A stretch of DNA of 64,000 bases, from positions 18,910 to 82,909 of the forward strand of contig PKUH01000099.1 of assembly GCA_002869615.1 (NCBI GenBank), given 5' to 3'. The translations under genes and the position numbers were made by a program. The stretch is from Desulfuromonas sp. (lineage in GTDB: Bacteria > Desulfobacterota > Desulfuromonadia > Desulfuromonadales > UBA2294). The notes below the pieces were generated by a model. The model was given only the letters and a program-made list of their open reading frames with translations, did not search any database and had not been told where the DNA came from. Of the stretch, positions 51,464 to 60,575 are shown piece by piece; positions within the stretch are counted from its first letter, which is position 1, and each line of letters begins with the position of its first letter.

Positions 51464-54400
51464 GTGAATAAACTTCTCTCCTGGTACTTTGGAAAATTAT
51501 CCCACCGTCTGGTTGGCCCGTCTCTGTTGCTCGGCATTCTGGCCGTTTTCCTGCTGAGCCTTATTTCCTATTTTACCGTCCGAAATATTCTTGAAAAATC
51601 GATTTCACATAATCTCGAGGTTGCCGTCGATCTGCAAAATGATGAACTGAATCGTTGGGTTGAAGATCAAAAAACGACGATTGTTTTTATTAGCCGAGCC
51701 CCCTTTGTTCGCGAACGGGTTGCCGATCTGTTAAGCCGTGACAAGGACCACCCGTACTACCAGGAGTCGTATCGCGAACTTTCTGAATATCTTTATTCAT
51801 ATATCAAAAATTTCAAGGGCCTCAGGGAAATTATGCTGCTGTCAAACCACGGTGGCGAGGTTATCTATTCAACATCAACCGAGCATGAAGGGGAATCCTG
51901 GGCCCTGGATTCCTTTTTTCTCGAAGGAAAAGAAGCCCTCTACATCCAGGGCGTCTATGCCTGGCGGCAGAGCGCGCAACCGACGATTACCATCGCCCGA
52001 CCGTTGCTGGATGCCCTGGGAGAAAAAGAAGGTGTTCTCGCCGTTCATTTGAATCTCGAACGGATGCAAAATGTTATTTCTCACCCGGGAGCATTCAAGG
52101 GCGAGATCTATCTGGTTGATAAATTTAAAACATTTCTCAATGCGGATCGATTTGGAAGAGAGGATTTTCCGCGGGGAGTTCAGACCGTTGGTATTGATCG
52201 GGTTGTTGCCGGTGAAGAGGGGACTGGTCATTATCTCAATTATCAGGGGGTCCCGGTCGTCGGATACTATCGCTGGATCCCTGACCTCGAAGTCGGCATC
52301 GTCGCAGAAATCCCGCGGGAGCTGGCGTATGCATCGGCTAAGCACCTTGGCCTGTTGATCGGCAGTCTCGGTCTGGCACTTATTGTTACCCTGGTTCTCG
52401 GCCATGTTTTTTTCGCGCGCCGCATTTCCCGCCCCCTGGGTGACATGGCCCGGATGGCGCAACAGGTCGCTTCCGGTGATTTTTCGATCCAGATTCCGGT
52501 GCTCGAACAGGATGAGACAGGTGTGCTGGCCAAAGCGCTCAACCAGATGGTCAGTCATCTGAAGCAGGTTTACGAGGAGATGTCAAATACGGCCGAAAAC
52601 TTCAAAACAATATTTAATCTCAATCCTTCGTCTATCGTTGTTCAGCGCTTCGATAATGGCAAGCTTGTACAGGTCAACGAGGGCTTCTGCCAGATGTTCG
52701 ATGTGACGACCATGCAGGCTCTCGGGCGGAGCGCCGAGGAACTCGGTATCTGGCATTCCAATATTTCACGGTTGCGCCTCGCTGTTCTCTTGCGGAGGAA
52801 GGGTGGCGTTATCGATTATGAATCGCATTTCGTGCGCGGCAATGGCGACGTCTTTGCCGGCATTATCTATTCCCGTGTCATTGAATTAAGTGGTGAAAAG
52901 CATGTGGTTTCAATCATGGTTGATCTCTCTGATATTCGCAGGACCGAGAACGAATTGCGTGATACTTCGGAGCGGCTGCAGCTTTTGGTGCAAAGGATGC
53001 CGATTGCCTGTATTGCCTGGAATAACGATTTTACGGTCAGTTTGTGGAATCCGGCCGCCGAGCAGGTTTTCGGTTATCCGGCCGCCGCGGCGGTTGGCAA
53101 ACATGCCTACGAATTGGTCGTTCCGAAATCAGTTCAAGCGATGGTTGAACCGATATGGGGCAAACTCCTTGCAGGCGATTCAACGGCGCATAGCGTCAAT
53201 GAAAATATCACCAGTGATGGACGCCTCATAGTCTGCGACTGGACCAATACAACGCTCAAGGATGAGCATGGTAACGCCATCGGCGTCATCTCGATGGTCC
53301 GGGATGTGACCGAAGAAAAGAAGGCGCAGGACAGTCTGCACTATCAGAAGGAACTTTTGCAAACGATTCTTGATGCGATCCCGGCTCCGATTTTCTTCAA
53401 AGGGGCGGATCTTCTTTATAAAGGGTGTAATCAGGCATTTTGTGATGCTCTCGGTCTGTCACATGACTCGATAGTCGGACGGTCGGTTCATGATATTACC
53501 GGGGATGAGAGAGCGAAAATTTATGAAGATGCTGATAAGGATTTATTGAGAAAGGGCGGTGTCCAGATTTACGAGGCAAAATTCCCACATGCCGATGGGT
53601 CAGAACGGGACGTCGTGTTTCATAAAGCGGTTTTCAAAAATCCGGATGGTTCGATTGGCGGGATGGTCGGCAATATGCTTGATGTGACCGAAATCCGCAA
53701 GGCCGAAGCAGAGCTTGCCGAAAGTGAACTTAATTACCGGGAGATCTTCAATGCCTCGTCCGAAGCCATTATAATTCGCGATTTGGCAACCGGGAAAATT
53801 CTCGATGTCAACCAGTCGATGCTCGATATGTATGGCTATTCTTTTGAAGAGGCCATTGCCACGACGATTGACGATTTGAGCAGTGGTGAGCCGCCCTACA
53901 CGATCGATAAGGCCTATGAGAACCTGACCCGGGCGAAATCGGGTGAGTTCCGGCTGTTTGAGTGGCGAGCGAAAAAGAAGGATGGTACCCGTTTCTGGGT
54001 CGAAATCTCCCTGCAGAAGTCGACCATCCGGGGCGAATCGCGGGTTATTGCGGTTATTCGGGATATTACGCAGCGCAAGGAAGTCGAGCAGGCCCACCGG
54101 GAGAGCGAGGAACGCTTCCACCTTCTCCTTGAACATGCCGCCGATGCATTGTTTCTGCATGATGCGGAAGGCAATATTCTGACAGTCAACCAGCGTTCAT
54201 GTGACTGGCTCGGCTACCATCGTGATGAACTTGTCGAAATGAATATTTCCGACTTTGAAAAGGGCAACTCGAGCGATCAGTTACGCAACTTCTGGAAATC
54301 ACTGGAAACAGGAAAGTCGAGCCTGCTCGAAGGACAGCACACCCGAAAGGATGGCTCAACTTATCCGGTTGATGTCAACGTGGTCAAATTTGTTTTCCAG

Positions 54401-55213
54401 GACGCCGATTTTTTTCTCGCCCTGGCCCGTGATGTCAGCGAACGCCGGGCGACGGAACAGGAGTTGGAAAGGTATCGCGACCGGCTGGAAGAACTGGTAC
54501 AGGAAAGGACGAAACAGCTCGAAGAGGCCCAGGAAGAACTTGTCCTCAATGAGCGTCTGGCTGTGCTCGGCCAGTTGACAGCGACTGTCAGCCATGAGTT
54601 GCGGAATCCTTTGGGAACCGTGAAAAATGCAATCCATATTCTTGGCAGATTGATCGAGCAAGGCGATGCCGACCGGATTGAAAAGACGCTCGATCTGGCC
54701 GGACGGAATGTTAACCGCTGTGACGGGATTATTAATGAATTGCTTGATTATACGCGCCAGCAGGAGTGGACCCCGGTCAAAATTGATCTCGGTCACTGGC
54801 TGCAAAGTCTGCTCGATGAACAGGTTGTTCCTGACGATATCGAGGTCAATCGGAACTGGAATAAAGGGATTGTTGCCAACTGTGAGCCGGAGCGATTGCG
54901 TCGGGCTGTTCTCAATATTTTTACAAATGGAATTCAGGCCTTGCAGGAAATCTCCTCGCGCCGGCGGGTTTTGCGTCTGCGGATCGATCAGGAGGAGGAT
55001 CGGGTTGTTCTCTCAATCGCTGACAACGGCCCCGGTATTGACAACCAGACCCTCGAGCGAATATTCGAACCGATGTTCAGTACAAAAAATTTTGGTGTCG
55101 GTCTCGGCATGCCGATTGTAAAAAATATCATGGAAGAACATGCCGGCGGTATCGAGATTGACAGCAGCCCGGGCAAGGGCACAACCGTATCCCTCTGGTT
55201 GCCACGTAACTAG
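51464..55213 (+). CDS. Large multi-PAS sensor histidine kinase with Cache domain
   Basis: 1249 residues, GTG start. Domain order: membrane helix (about 16-37), periplasmic double Cache region (38-285), second helix (292-316), HAMP, five consecutive PAS domains (about 380-1000), coiled coil (LERYRDRLEELVQERTKQL), HisKA with His1044 (VSHELRNPLG) and HATPase ending GKGTTVSLWLPRN. Several PAS domains are followed by PAC motifs (ISMVRDVTEEKK, IAVIRDITQRKEVEQ). It may integrate several inputs. It has a following stand-alone receiver and another kinase, so it is one part of a phosphorelay. Confidence 0.92.
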   Translation: MNKLLSWYFGKLSHRLVGPSLLLGILAVFLLSLISYFTVRNILEKSISHNLEVAVDLQNDELNRWVEDQKTTIVFISRAPFVRERVADLLSRDKDHPYYQESYRELSEYLYSYIKNFKGLREIMLLSNHGGEVIYSTSTEHEGESWALDSFFLEGKEALYIQGVYAWRQSAQPTITIARPLLDALGEKEGVLAVHLNLERMQNVISHPGAFKGEIYLVDKFKTFLNADRFGREDFPRGVQTVGIDRVVAGEEGTGHYLNYQGVPVVGYYRWIPDLEVGIVAEIPRELAYASAKHLGLLIGSLGLALIVTLVLGHVFFARRISRPLGDMARMAQQVASGDFSIQIPVLEQDETGVLAKALNQMVSHLKQVYEEMSNTAENFKTIFNLNPSSIVVQRFDNGKLVQVNEGFCQMFDVTTMQALGRSAEELGIWHSNISRLRLAVLLRRKGGVIDYESHFVRGNGDVFAGIIYSRVIELSGEKHVVSIMVDLSDIRRTENELRDTSERLQLLVQRMPIACIAWNNDFTVSLWNPAAEQVFGYPAAAAVGKHAYELVVPKSVQAMVEPIWGKLLAGDSTAHSVNENITSDGRLIVCDWTNTTLKDEHGNAIGVISMVRDVTEEKKAQDSLHYQKELLQTILDAIPAPIFFKGADLLYKGCNQAFCDALGLSHDSIVGRSVHDITGDERAKIYEDADKDLLRKGGVQIYEAKFPHADGSERDVVFHKAVFKNPDGSIGGMVGNMLDVTEIRKAEAELAESELNYREIFNASSEAIIIRDLATGKILDVNQSMLDMYGYSFEEAIATTIDDLSSGEPPYTIDKAYENLTRAKSGEFRLFEWRAKKKDGTRFWVEISLQKSTIRGESRVIAVIRDITQRKEVEQAHRESEERFHLLLEHAADALFLHDAEGNILTVNQRSCDWLGYHRDELVEMNISDFEKGNSSDQLRNFWKSLETGKSSLLEGQHTRKDGSTYPVDVNVVKFVFQDADFFLALARDVSERRATEQELERYRDRLEELVQERTKQLEEAQEELVLNERLAVLGQLTATVSHELRNPLGTVKNAIHILGRLIEQGDADRIEKTLDLAGRNVNRCDGIINELLDYTRQQEWTPVKIDLGHWLQSLLDEQVVPDDIEVNRNWNKGIVANCEPERLRRAVLNIFTNGIQALQEISSRRRVLRLRIDQEEDRVVLSIADNGPGIDNQTLERIFEPMFSTKNFGVGLGMPIVKNIMEEHAGGIEIDSSPGKGTTVSLWLPRN

Positions 55214-55282
55214 TATCCTTTTGCTGGTTTTGTGTTTTGCAGGTATATTTTAATAACAGAACTTTCAGGAAAGGATATTTTA

Positions 55283-55651
55283 TTGGCAAAAAAAGTCCTT
55301 ATCGTTGAAGATGACTTCGATTTCGCAACGAGCCTCGAACTGGCCTTGGACCTCATTGGTTATCAGGCAATTATTGCTGCGTCTGCCGAAATCGCACAAA
55401 CGGTTATGGCCGAGATGGGCGGTGAGATCACAGTTGGTTTTTTTGATATTAAATTGCAGGGACAAGATGGCATCGGCTGTTATGAACAAATAAGGGAAAC
55501 GTATCCCGATTTTACCGGAATTGTTATGACCGGTTTTCGTGATGAGACTCTTTTTGAACGGGCTCGTTCTGTTGGCATCGTTGAGGTATTACGGAAGCCT
55601 TTCAGGATGGCCCGATTTATGGAACTGGTAAGGCGGTACGCGGAGGCATGA
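55283..55651 (+). CDS. Stand-alone receiver domain response regulator
   Basis: About 122 residues from TTG 55283, chosen because AGGAAAGG lies eight bases before it and because the receiver fold begins right after (AKKVLIVEDDFDF); a further upstream ATG at 55232 has no support. Phosphoacceptor Asp55 (GFFDIKLQG), Thr in MTGFRD and Lys in VLRKPF are in place. It may act as an intermediate between the flanking kinases. Confidence 0.85.
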   Translation: MAKKVLIVEDDFDFATSLELALDLIGYQAIIAASAEIAQTVMAEMGGEITVGFFDIKLQGQDGIGCYEQIRETYPDFTGIVMTGFRDETLFERARSVGIVEVLRKPFRMARFMELVRRYAEA

Positions 55652-55669
55652 CCCGCCAGGAAAATTCCA

Positions 55670-58015
55670 ATGGGAAATAGCTCACAACAGGAAAAAAATC
55701 GGATTCTGCTGATCGATGACGATCTCGATTTTGCCGACAGTATGACTGGCCTCCTCGAGCTCGAGGGTTATCCGGTGGCGACGGCCTCTACGGCTGATGA
55801 GGGTGTTGCTCTGCTTGCTGAGTTCCAGCCTGCTGTCGCCCTGGTCGATATCCGTATCGGCCAGCAGAGCGGACTTGATCTCGTTGTGCGGCTCCACCAA
55901 TCTGACCCTGAACTGACGATTGTTATTGTCACCGCCTATGCCGATACCGAAACAGCGATTGAGGCCCTGAAGAGAGGGGTTTATGATTTTTTGCGCAAGC
56001 CTTTTGAGGCGAGTGACCTGCTTGCTGTTCTGCATCGCTGTACTGATCGGAAAAGACTCCTTGAAGAGAAAAAAGCCGCCGAGCGGGCGAGACAGGAAAG
56101 TGAAGGCCGATTCCGGATTGCCTTTGAGACCTCTCCCGATGCGATTATTCTGGCCTACCCGGATGGCGCGATCATCGATGTTAATCACGGGTTTGAACAG
56201 ATGACCGGTCATCGCAAGGAGCAGGTCGTTGGTTTGAACTCGCTGGAAATAGGGTTATGGCGTAACTCGGACGATCGAAAGCGGATGCTGGAGCAGCTCC
56301 AAGGTTCCGGCCGGGTTGACAACCTGGAGAGCGATTTCCGGATGAATGACGGGAGGCTCAGGAAAGGTCTGATGTCGGCCAGAATCGTGCATATCGAAGA
56401 TCAGCCTGTCGGCCTCTTCGTGGTTCGCGATATCCATGAGCTCAGAGCCAAGGAGCAGGCAATCATAGAGAGTGAAGAACGTTTCCGCAGCGTCGTCAGT
56501 AATATCGCCGGGGCCGTTTACCGCTGCCGTCTTGACCCTGAAAGAACTCTGATTTTCGTCAGTCGTCCGATCGAGGATATCAGTGGTTATCGATCAGCCG
56601 AATTCGTTAACAATGATGTCCGGAGCTTTGTCAGTATTATCCATCCCGACGATCTTGAAATGGTTCGGCATGAGATAGCGCTCGCCATGAATAACGGAGA
56701 GTCGTTCTCGATTGACTACCGGATTGTTGACCGTGAAGATAATGTTCGTTGGGTCAATGAGAGAGGCCGGGTGAAATCGCTGGCAGGAGAATCTGACCCG
56801 GTAATCGATGGCATCCTGTTTGATATATCGGAATCGAAAAAAACAGTTGAGCAGCTCGTTGAAAGCAAAGAGCGGCTACGAACGATATACGATGAATACA
56901 ATATTGTTCTTGACGGCATCCCGGATGCGATTCTCCTGATCAATTCCGATTTGAAAGTTGTCTGGGGAAACAAGGGTGCACATGTCCACTTCGGATTTTC
57001 CCGGGATGAACTCGCGGGCCTCAGATGTTCCCGGATCTGGAATTGCGCCGAAGCCGGATCCGAAGCATTTTTGCGTAAGGTTTTCCGCGATGGCTCGCCT
57101 TATGATGCTGTTCAGAAGACGCTTGATGGCAAAGTCTGTGGTGTCAAGGTATTTCCGATAACCGCGGCCAACGGCAAGGTCGAGAGCGTTATCCAGGTTG
57201 CCAGTGACATGACGGAAAAAATGCACCTGCGTGAACAGGCGAGCCGGTCCGCCCATCTCGCAGCCCTCGGTGAACTGGCCGCCGGGGTTGCCCATGAAAT
57301 CAATAATCCGACCGGAACCATACTGCTGAACCTGCCGATGTTGAAGGATGCATTTGCCGACCTGCAGCCGGTTCTCGAAAAAATCGAACCGGATCTCGAC
57401 AATATGAAAATTGCCGGACTCCCGTACCAGACGTTCTGCCAGGAGGTTCCCGTTGCGATTGATGAAACCACCGACTGCGCCCGTCGAATCAAGAGGATTG
57501 TCGAGGAACTCAAGGACTTCTCCCGACCCGCCGCCGGCGAATTCGGAAACCTTGACTTGAATGAAGTGGTCCGGACATCGATCAGCATGGTTCGAAATGC
57601 CCTCAAAAATACAACCGACAATTTCAAGGAAATTTATTGTGCGCATGCATTCGCCTGTAAAGGGAATTCGCAACGCCTGGGGCAAGTGCTGGTCAACCTT
57701 TTGCTTAATGCCTGCCAGTCTCTTCCCGATCGCAGCTGCGGTATAGAGGTTGAAACACGCATTGACAAGGCCACCGGAGAGTGCCTGGTGATTGTCAGTG
57801 ACGAGGGCCGCGGCATCCCGGAAGAGTTGCTCACCCAGATTACCGATCCGTTTTTTACGACCCGCCGGGAAAGCGGTGGGACCGGTCTCGGTTTGTCGGT
57901 GTCGAGCCGTATTATAGATGAGCATAAGGGCCGTCTGGAATTCGATTCCGCGGTCGGCAAAGGGACGACCGTGACGATCCGTTTACCGGTTGCCGCTGAA
58001 GGGAGTGGTCAGTGA
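55670..58015 (+). CDS. Receiver-PAS hybrid histidine kinase
   Basis: 781 residues, soluble. An N-terminal receiver (Asp60 in ALVDIRIGQQ) is followed by PAS domains (about 145-265, 280-400, 400-520), HisKA with His542 (GVAHEINNPTGTI) and an HATPase with GTGLGLSVSS. The reversed order (receiver first) suggests it receives phosphate and then acts on another protein. It overlaps the next gene by four bases and follows the stand-alone receiver by 18 bases. Confidence 0.92.
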   Translation: MGNSSQQEKNRILLIDDDLDFADSMTGLLELEGYPVATASTADEGVALLAEFQPAVALVDIRIGQQSGLDLVVRLHQSDPELTIVIVTAYADTETAIEALKRGVYDFLRKPFEASDLLAVLHRCTDRKRLLEEKKAAERARQESEGRFRIAFETSPDAIILAYPDGAIIDVNHGFEQMTGHRKEQVVGLNSLEIGLWRNSDDRKRMLEQLQGSGRVDNLESDFRMNDGRLRKGLMSARIVHIEDQPVGLFVVRDIHELRAKEQAIIESEERFRSVVSNIAGAVYRCRLDPERTLIFVSRPIEDISGYRSAEFVNNDVRSFVSIIHPDDLEMVRHEIALAMNNGESFSIDYRIVDREDNVRWVNERGRVKSLAGESDPVIDGILFDISESKKTVEQLVESKERLRTIYDEYNIVLDGIPDAILLINSDLKVVWGNKGAHVHFGFSRDELAGLRCSRIWNCAEAGSEAFLRKVFRDGSPYDAVQKTLDGKVCGVKVFPITAANGKVESVIQVASDMTEKMHLREQASRSAHLAALGELAAGVAHEINNPTGTILLNLPMLKDAFADLQPVLEKIEPDLDNMKIAGLPYQTFCQEVPVAIDETTDCARRIKRIVEELKDFSRPAAGEFGNLDLNEVVRTSISMVRNALKNTTDNFKEIYCAHAFACKGNSQRLGQVLVNLLLNACQSLPDRSCGIEVETRIDKATGECLVIVSDEGRGIPEELLTQITDPFFTTRRESGGTGLGLSVSSRIIDEHKGRLEFDSAVGKGTTVTIRLPVAAEGSGQ

Positions 58016-59412
58016 CCGATCTGAGCTATCAGCATCTTACAATTCTGATCGTTGATGATGAGGCTTCATGGCAGCGGGCCCTGGGCATGGCCATCGAGCG
58101 CCATCTCGGAATCAATATCGTTGCCTGTCACGACAGCCGTGAGGCGATGGCGGTTCTTGCAAATGTCGAAATCGATCTTGCGATCCTCGATATCACCATG
58201 CCGTATCTTTCTGGAGACGATCTGCTGGTGCAGATCAAGGAAGTCTATCCGCAATTGCCGGTAATCGTTACAACCGGCCTGGTGCAGATCGAGCTTGCGG
58301 TCAAGTGCATGAAGCTCGGTGCTTTCGACTACTATGTCAAGACTACCGAAGTCGACAGGATCCTCAACGGAATTAAAAAGGCTCTTGAGCTTGCGCGCCT
58401 TCAGCAGGAGAATCAGCAACTCCGTGACCGTTTTTTGCAGGACCAGATCGATCACGAAGAGATTTTTGCCGGGATAAGATCACGCAGCAAAAAGATGCGC
58501 GCCGTTTTCCAGTATATCGAAGCGGTGGCCGACGGTAGTGAACCGGTGCTGGTTCTCGGCGAGAGCGGTTCCGGCAAGGAGTTGATTGCCAAGGCGATTC
58601 ACCAGATCGGTCGGCCGCAAGGACCCTGGGTGGCGGTCAATGTTGCCGGTCTTGATGATAATGTTTTTTCCGACACCCTGTTCGGCCACGTCAAGGGCGC
58701 ATTCACCGGCGCTGATCAGGAACGGAGCGGTATGATTGAACAGGCTTCTGGCGGTATCCTTTTTCTTGATGAAATCGGCGATTTAAGCCAGGCTTCGCAG
58801 GTTAAGCTGCTCCGCCTGCTTCAGGAGGGTGAATACTATCCGCTCGGCAGCGACCGACCGAAAGAACACGCCGCCCGGTTCGTTTTTGCGACCAATCGCA
58901 ACCTTGAAGAGATGCAGAAGAGTGGCGCGTTCCGAACAGATCTTTATTACCGGCTCAGCTCTTACCGGGTCGTTCTGCCGCCACTCAGGGAGCGTCCTGA
59001 GGACATCTCCATGCTCGTTGAAAAGTTTAGCCGCGAGGCGGCGGCTTCACAAAACAAGGATGTTCCGTCGGTCGATCCCCAATTGATCCCTTTTTTACAA
59101 CGCTACAGTTTTCCGGGGAATGCCCGGGAGCTGCGGGCGCTGGTTTTCGAGGCGGTCAGTCTTCACAAATCGGGCCCGCTCGGACTGAAATCATTCAAGA
59201 AATCAATCCCGAGCGATCAGCTTGTAGCTCCAGGCATTTCCGAAGATCTGCCCGAAAATGTTCGATATCCTGCCAAACTGCCAACCTTGAAAGAATCGGC
59301 AAACCTGCTTGTTGACGAAGCAATGCGCCGGGCCGACGGCAACCAGACCCGGGCTGCCAAGCTTCTTGGTATCTCCCGTCCCGCTCTGAGCAAGCGTCTT
59401 AAAAACTCCTGA
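58012..59412 (+). CDS. Sigma-54-dependent response regulator (NtrC family)
   Basis: 466 residues, GTG start inside the end of the kinase gene. Receiver with Asp60 (AILDITMPYLSG), AAA+ domain with Walker A GESGSGKE and sigma-54 contact GAFTGA, and a C-terminal Fis-like HTH (GNQTRAAKLLGISRPALSKRL). Completes the signalling operon 51464-59412. The sigma-54 promoter at 59611-59626 immediately downstream is its most likely target. Confidence 0.94.
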   Translation: MTDLSYQHLTILIVDDEASWQRALGMAIERHLGINIVACHDSREAMAVLANVEIDLAILDITMPYLSGDDLLVQIKEVYPQLPVIVTTGLVQIELAVKCMKLGAFDYYVKTTEVDRILNGIKKALELARLQQENQQLRDRFLQDQIDHEEIFAGIRSRSKKMRAVFQYIEAVADGSEPVLVLGESGSGKELIAKAIHQIGRPQGPWVAVNVAGLDDNVFSDTLFGHVKGAFTGADQERSGMIEQASGGILFLDEIGDLSQASQVKLLRLLQEGEYYPLGSDRPKEHAARFVFATNRNLEEMQKSGAFRTDLYYRLSSYRVVLPPLRERPEDISMLVEKFSREAAASQNKDVPSVDPQLIPFLQRYSFPGNARELRALVFEAVSLHKSGPLGLKSFKKSIPSDQLVAPGISEDLPENVRYPAKLPTLKESANLLVDEAMRRADGNQTRAAKLLGISRPALSKRLKNS

Positions 59413-59610
59413 CCCTTCTACTTTCCACACAGAAAAAAACGAAACCGTAACTAAAGTTAACAGTATCCCGTAAACTACTGAATTTGTAGTGCAATTCAAA
59501 GGATAGCTGGTCTGTGTGTAACTTTATTTACCTGTCACGTTTGTAGGTTTTTACTGTCGATTTTTCGATTTAGTCTAATAAAAACAGTGATTTAAAGGTT
59601 CCTTTGAAGT
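59413..59610 (+). promoter_or_regulatory. Intergenic region with candidate activator sites
   Basis: No gene. Imperfect dyads GTAACTAAAGTTAAC (59447-59461) and GTAACTTTATTTAC (59518-59531) are 71 bp apart and lie 165 and 93 bp upstream of the -24/-12 promoter. Their half site GTAAC/TTAC differs from the TTTGCA dyad elsewhere in the window. The dyad call is weak. Confidence 0.4.
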
Positions 59611-59626
59611 TGGAACAGGAATTGCT
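59611..59626 (+). promoter_or_regulatory. Sigma-54 (-24/-12) promoter of the chemoreceptor operon
   Basis: TGGAACAGGAATTGCT fits TGGCACG-N4-TTGCW with ten bases between GG and GC. Transcription would start near 59638, about 40 bases before the GTG start at 59680. Confidence 0.75.
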
Positions 59627-59679
59627 AAATATCTAGGTATCGGATAAACCGAAGTTTCGCCCTGCATAGGGGGGGTGCT

Positions 59680-60099
59680 GTGGAGAACAGAACACAAATC
59701 CTGATTCTTGATTGTCTCGGCCGAACAAGACAGGGGATCTGTTTCACTCTCGAGCTTGCTGGCTATGATCTGCGCGTTGTCAATGACATTAATGAGGCTA
59801 TCAACCTGATAGGGACCGCCAGATTTACCGGTGAGATTTTTGATGTTTTGCTGATTAACAACCCCTGTCTGGAAGGTGATGTGAAATTATTACTGAGCCA
59901 GTTGCTCAATGTCGCCACTCATCTGCCGGTAGTGTTTGTCAAATCGTTTGAAGAAATCGATAAGAATTTTACGGAGCTGATTCTTGATGAGCTCCGGCCC
60001 GGAATTTTTTATACCGAGCCGTTGAAAGTCAAGAATTTGCTTGCTGAATTGAAGGATGTAGAACAGGTCAGTCAGTTACCGCTGGGTCGTTATGGCTAA
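59680..60099 (+). CDS. Degenerate receiver-like protein
   Basis: 139 residues, GTG start. The length and ILILDCLGRTRQGI opening follow the CheY fold, but key residues are missing: the acidic pair is reduced to one Asp, the phosphoacceptor position reads LLINNP (Asn instead of Asp), and the usual Lys-Pro is Glu-Pro (FYTEPLKV). It therefore probably cannot be phosphorylated in the normal way. It is the first gene of the sigma-54-controlled operon with cheY-like and chemoreceptor genes. Confidence 0.75.
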   Translation: MENRTQILILDCLGRTRQGICFTLELAGYDLRVVNDINEAINLIGTARFTGEIFDVLLINNPCLEGDVKLLLSQLLNVATHLPVVFVKSFEEIDKNFTELILDELRPGIFYTEPLKVKNLLAELKDVEQVSQLPLGRYG

Positions 60100-60123
60100 C
60101 CAGCGCTGCTCAATGGGGGAACT

Positions 60124-60498
60124 ATGCGGAAAAAAATTTTGATAGTTGATGATTCGGCAACCGTTCGCCAGGTGTTGTCGACCACTTTGCGTGAAACCGG
60201 GTATGAAGTGGTTGAGGCGTCGGACGGGCAGGAAGCACTTGCTTTTCTCGATGAAAGGCAGAGTGACGAGATCAATATGCTGATCACTGATTTGAATATG
60301 CCGAAGATGGACGGCATTGACCTGATCCGCCAGGTGCGAGGCAGCAGCGGTTTTCGGTTTATGCCGATTATCATGCTGACAACCGAATCGCAAGATCAAA
60401 AAAAACAGGAAGGCAAATCAGCCGGAGCGTCCGGCTGGATCGTCAAGCCGGTCAAGCCGGAGCAGCTCAGAACCGTAATCAGCATGGTGATGTCTTAA
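60124..60498 (+). CDS. CheY-like response regulator
   Basis: 124 residues with canonical receiver residues: IVDDS acidic pair, Asp56 (LITDLNMPKMDG), MLTTES Thr and IVKPVKPEQL Lys. It is a single-domain chemotaxis-type regulator. The gene lies 24 bases after the degenerate receiver and 77 bases before the chemoreceptor. No cheA or other che genes lie in the window, so the cognate kinase is elsewhere. Confidence 0.93.
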   Translation: MRKKILIVDDSATVRQVLSTTLRETGYEVVEASDGQEALAFLDERQSDEINMLITDLNMPKMDGIDLIRQVRGSSGFRFMPIIMLTTESQDQKKQEGKSAGASGWIVKPVKPEQLRTVISMVMS

Positions 60499-60575
60499 CC
60501 GCTAACCAGCTGGCGTGCAGTAGCTGATTAAACAACGAAATAACAGAAGCATAATCACAACAAAATGGAGATGTA

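Noticed and set aside
56876..57925. 349-codon minus-strand frame opposite the hybrid kinase
   Set aside because: Shadow frame with no domain or start signal.
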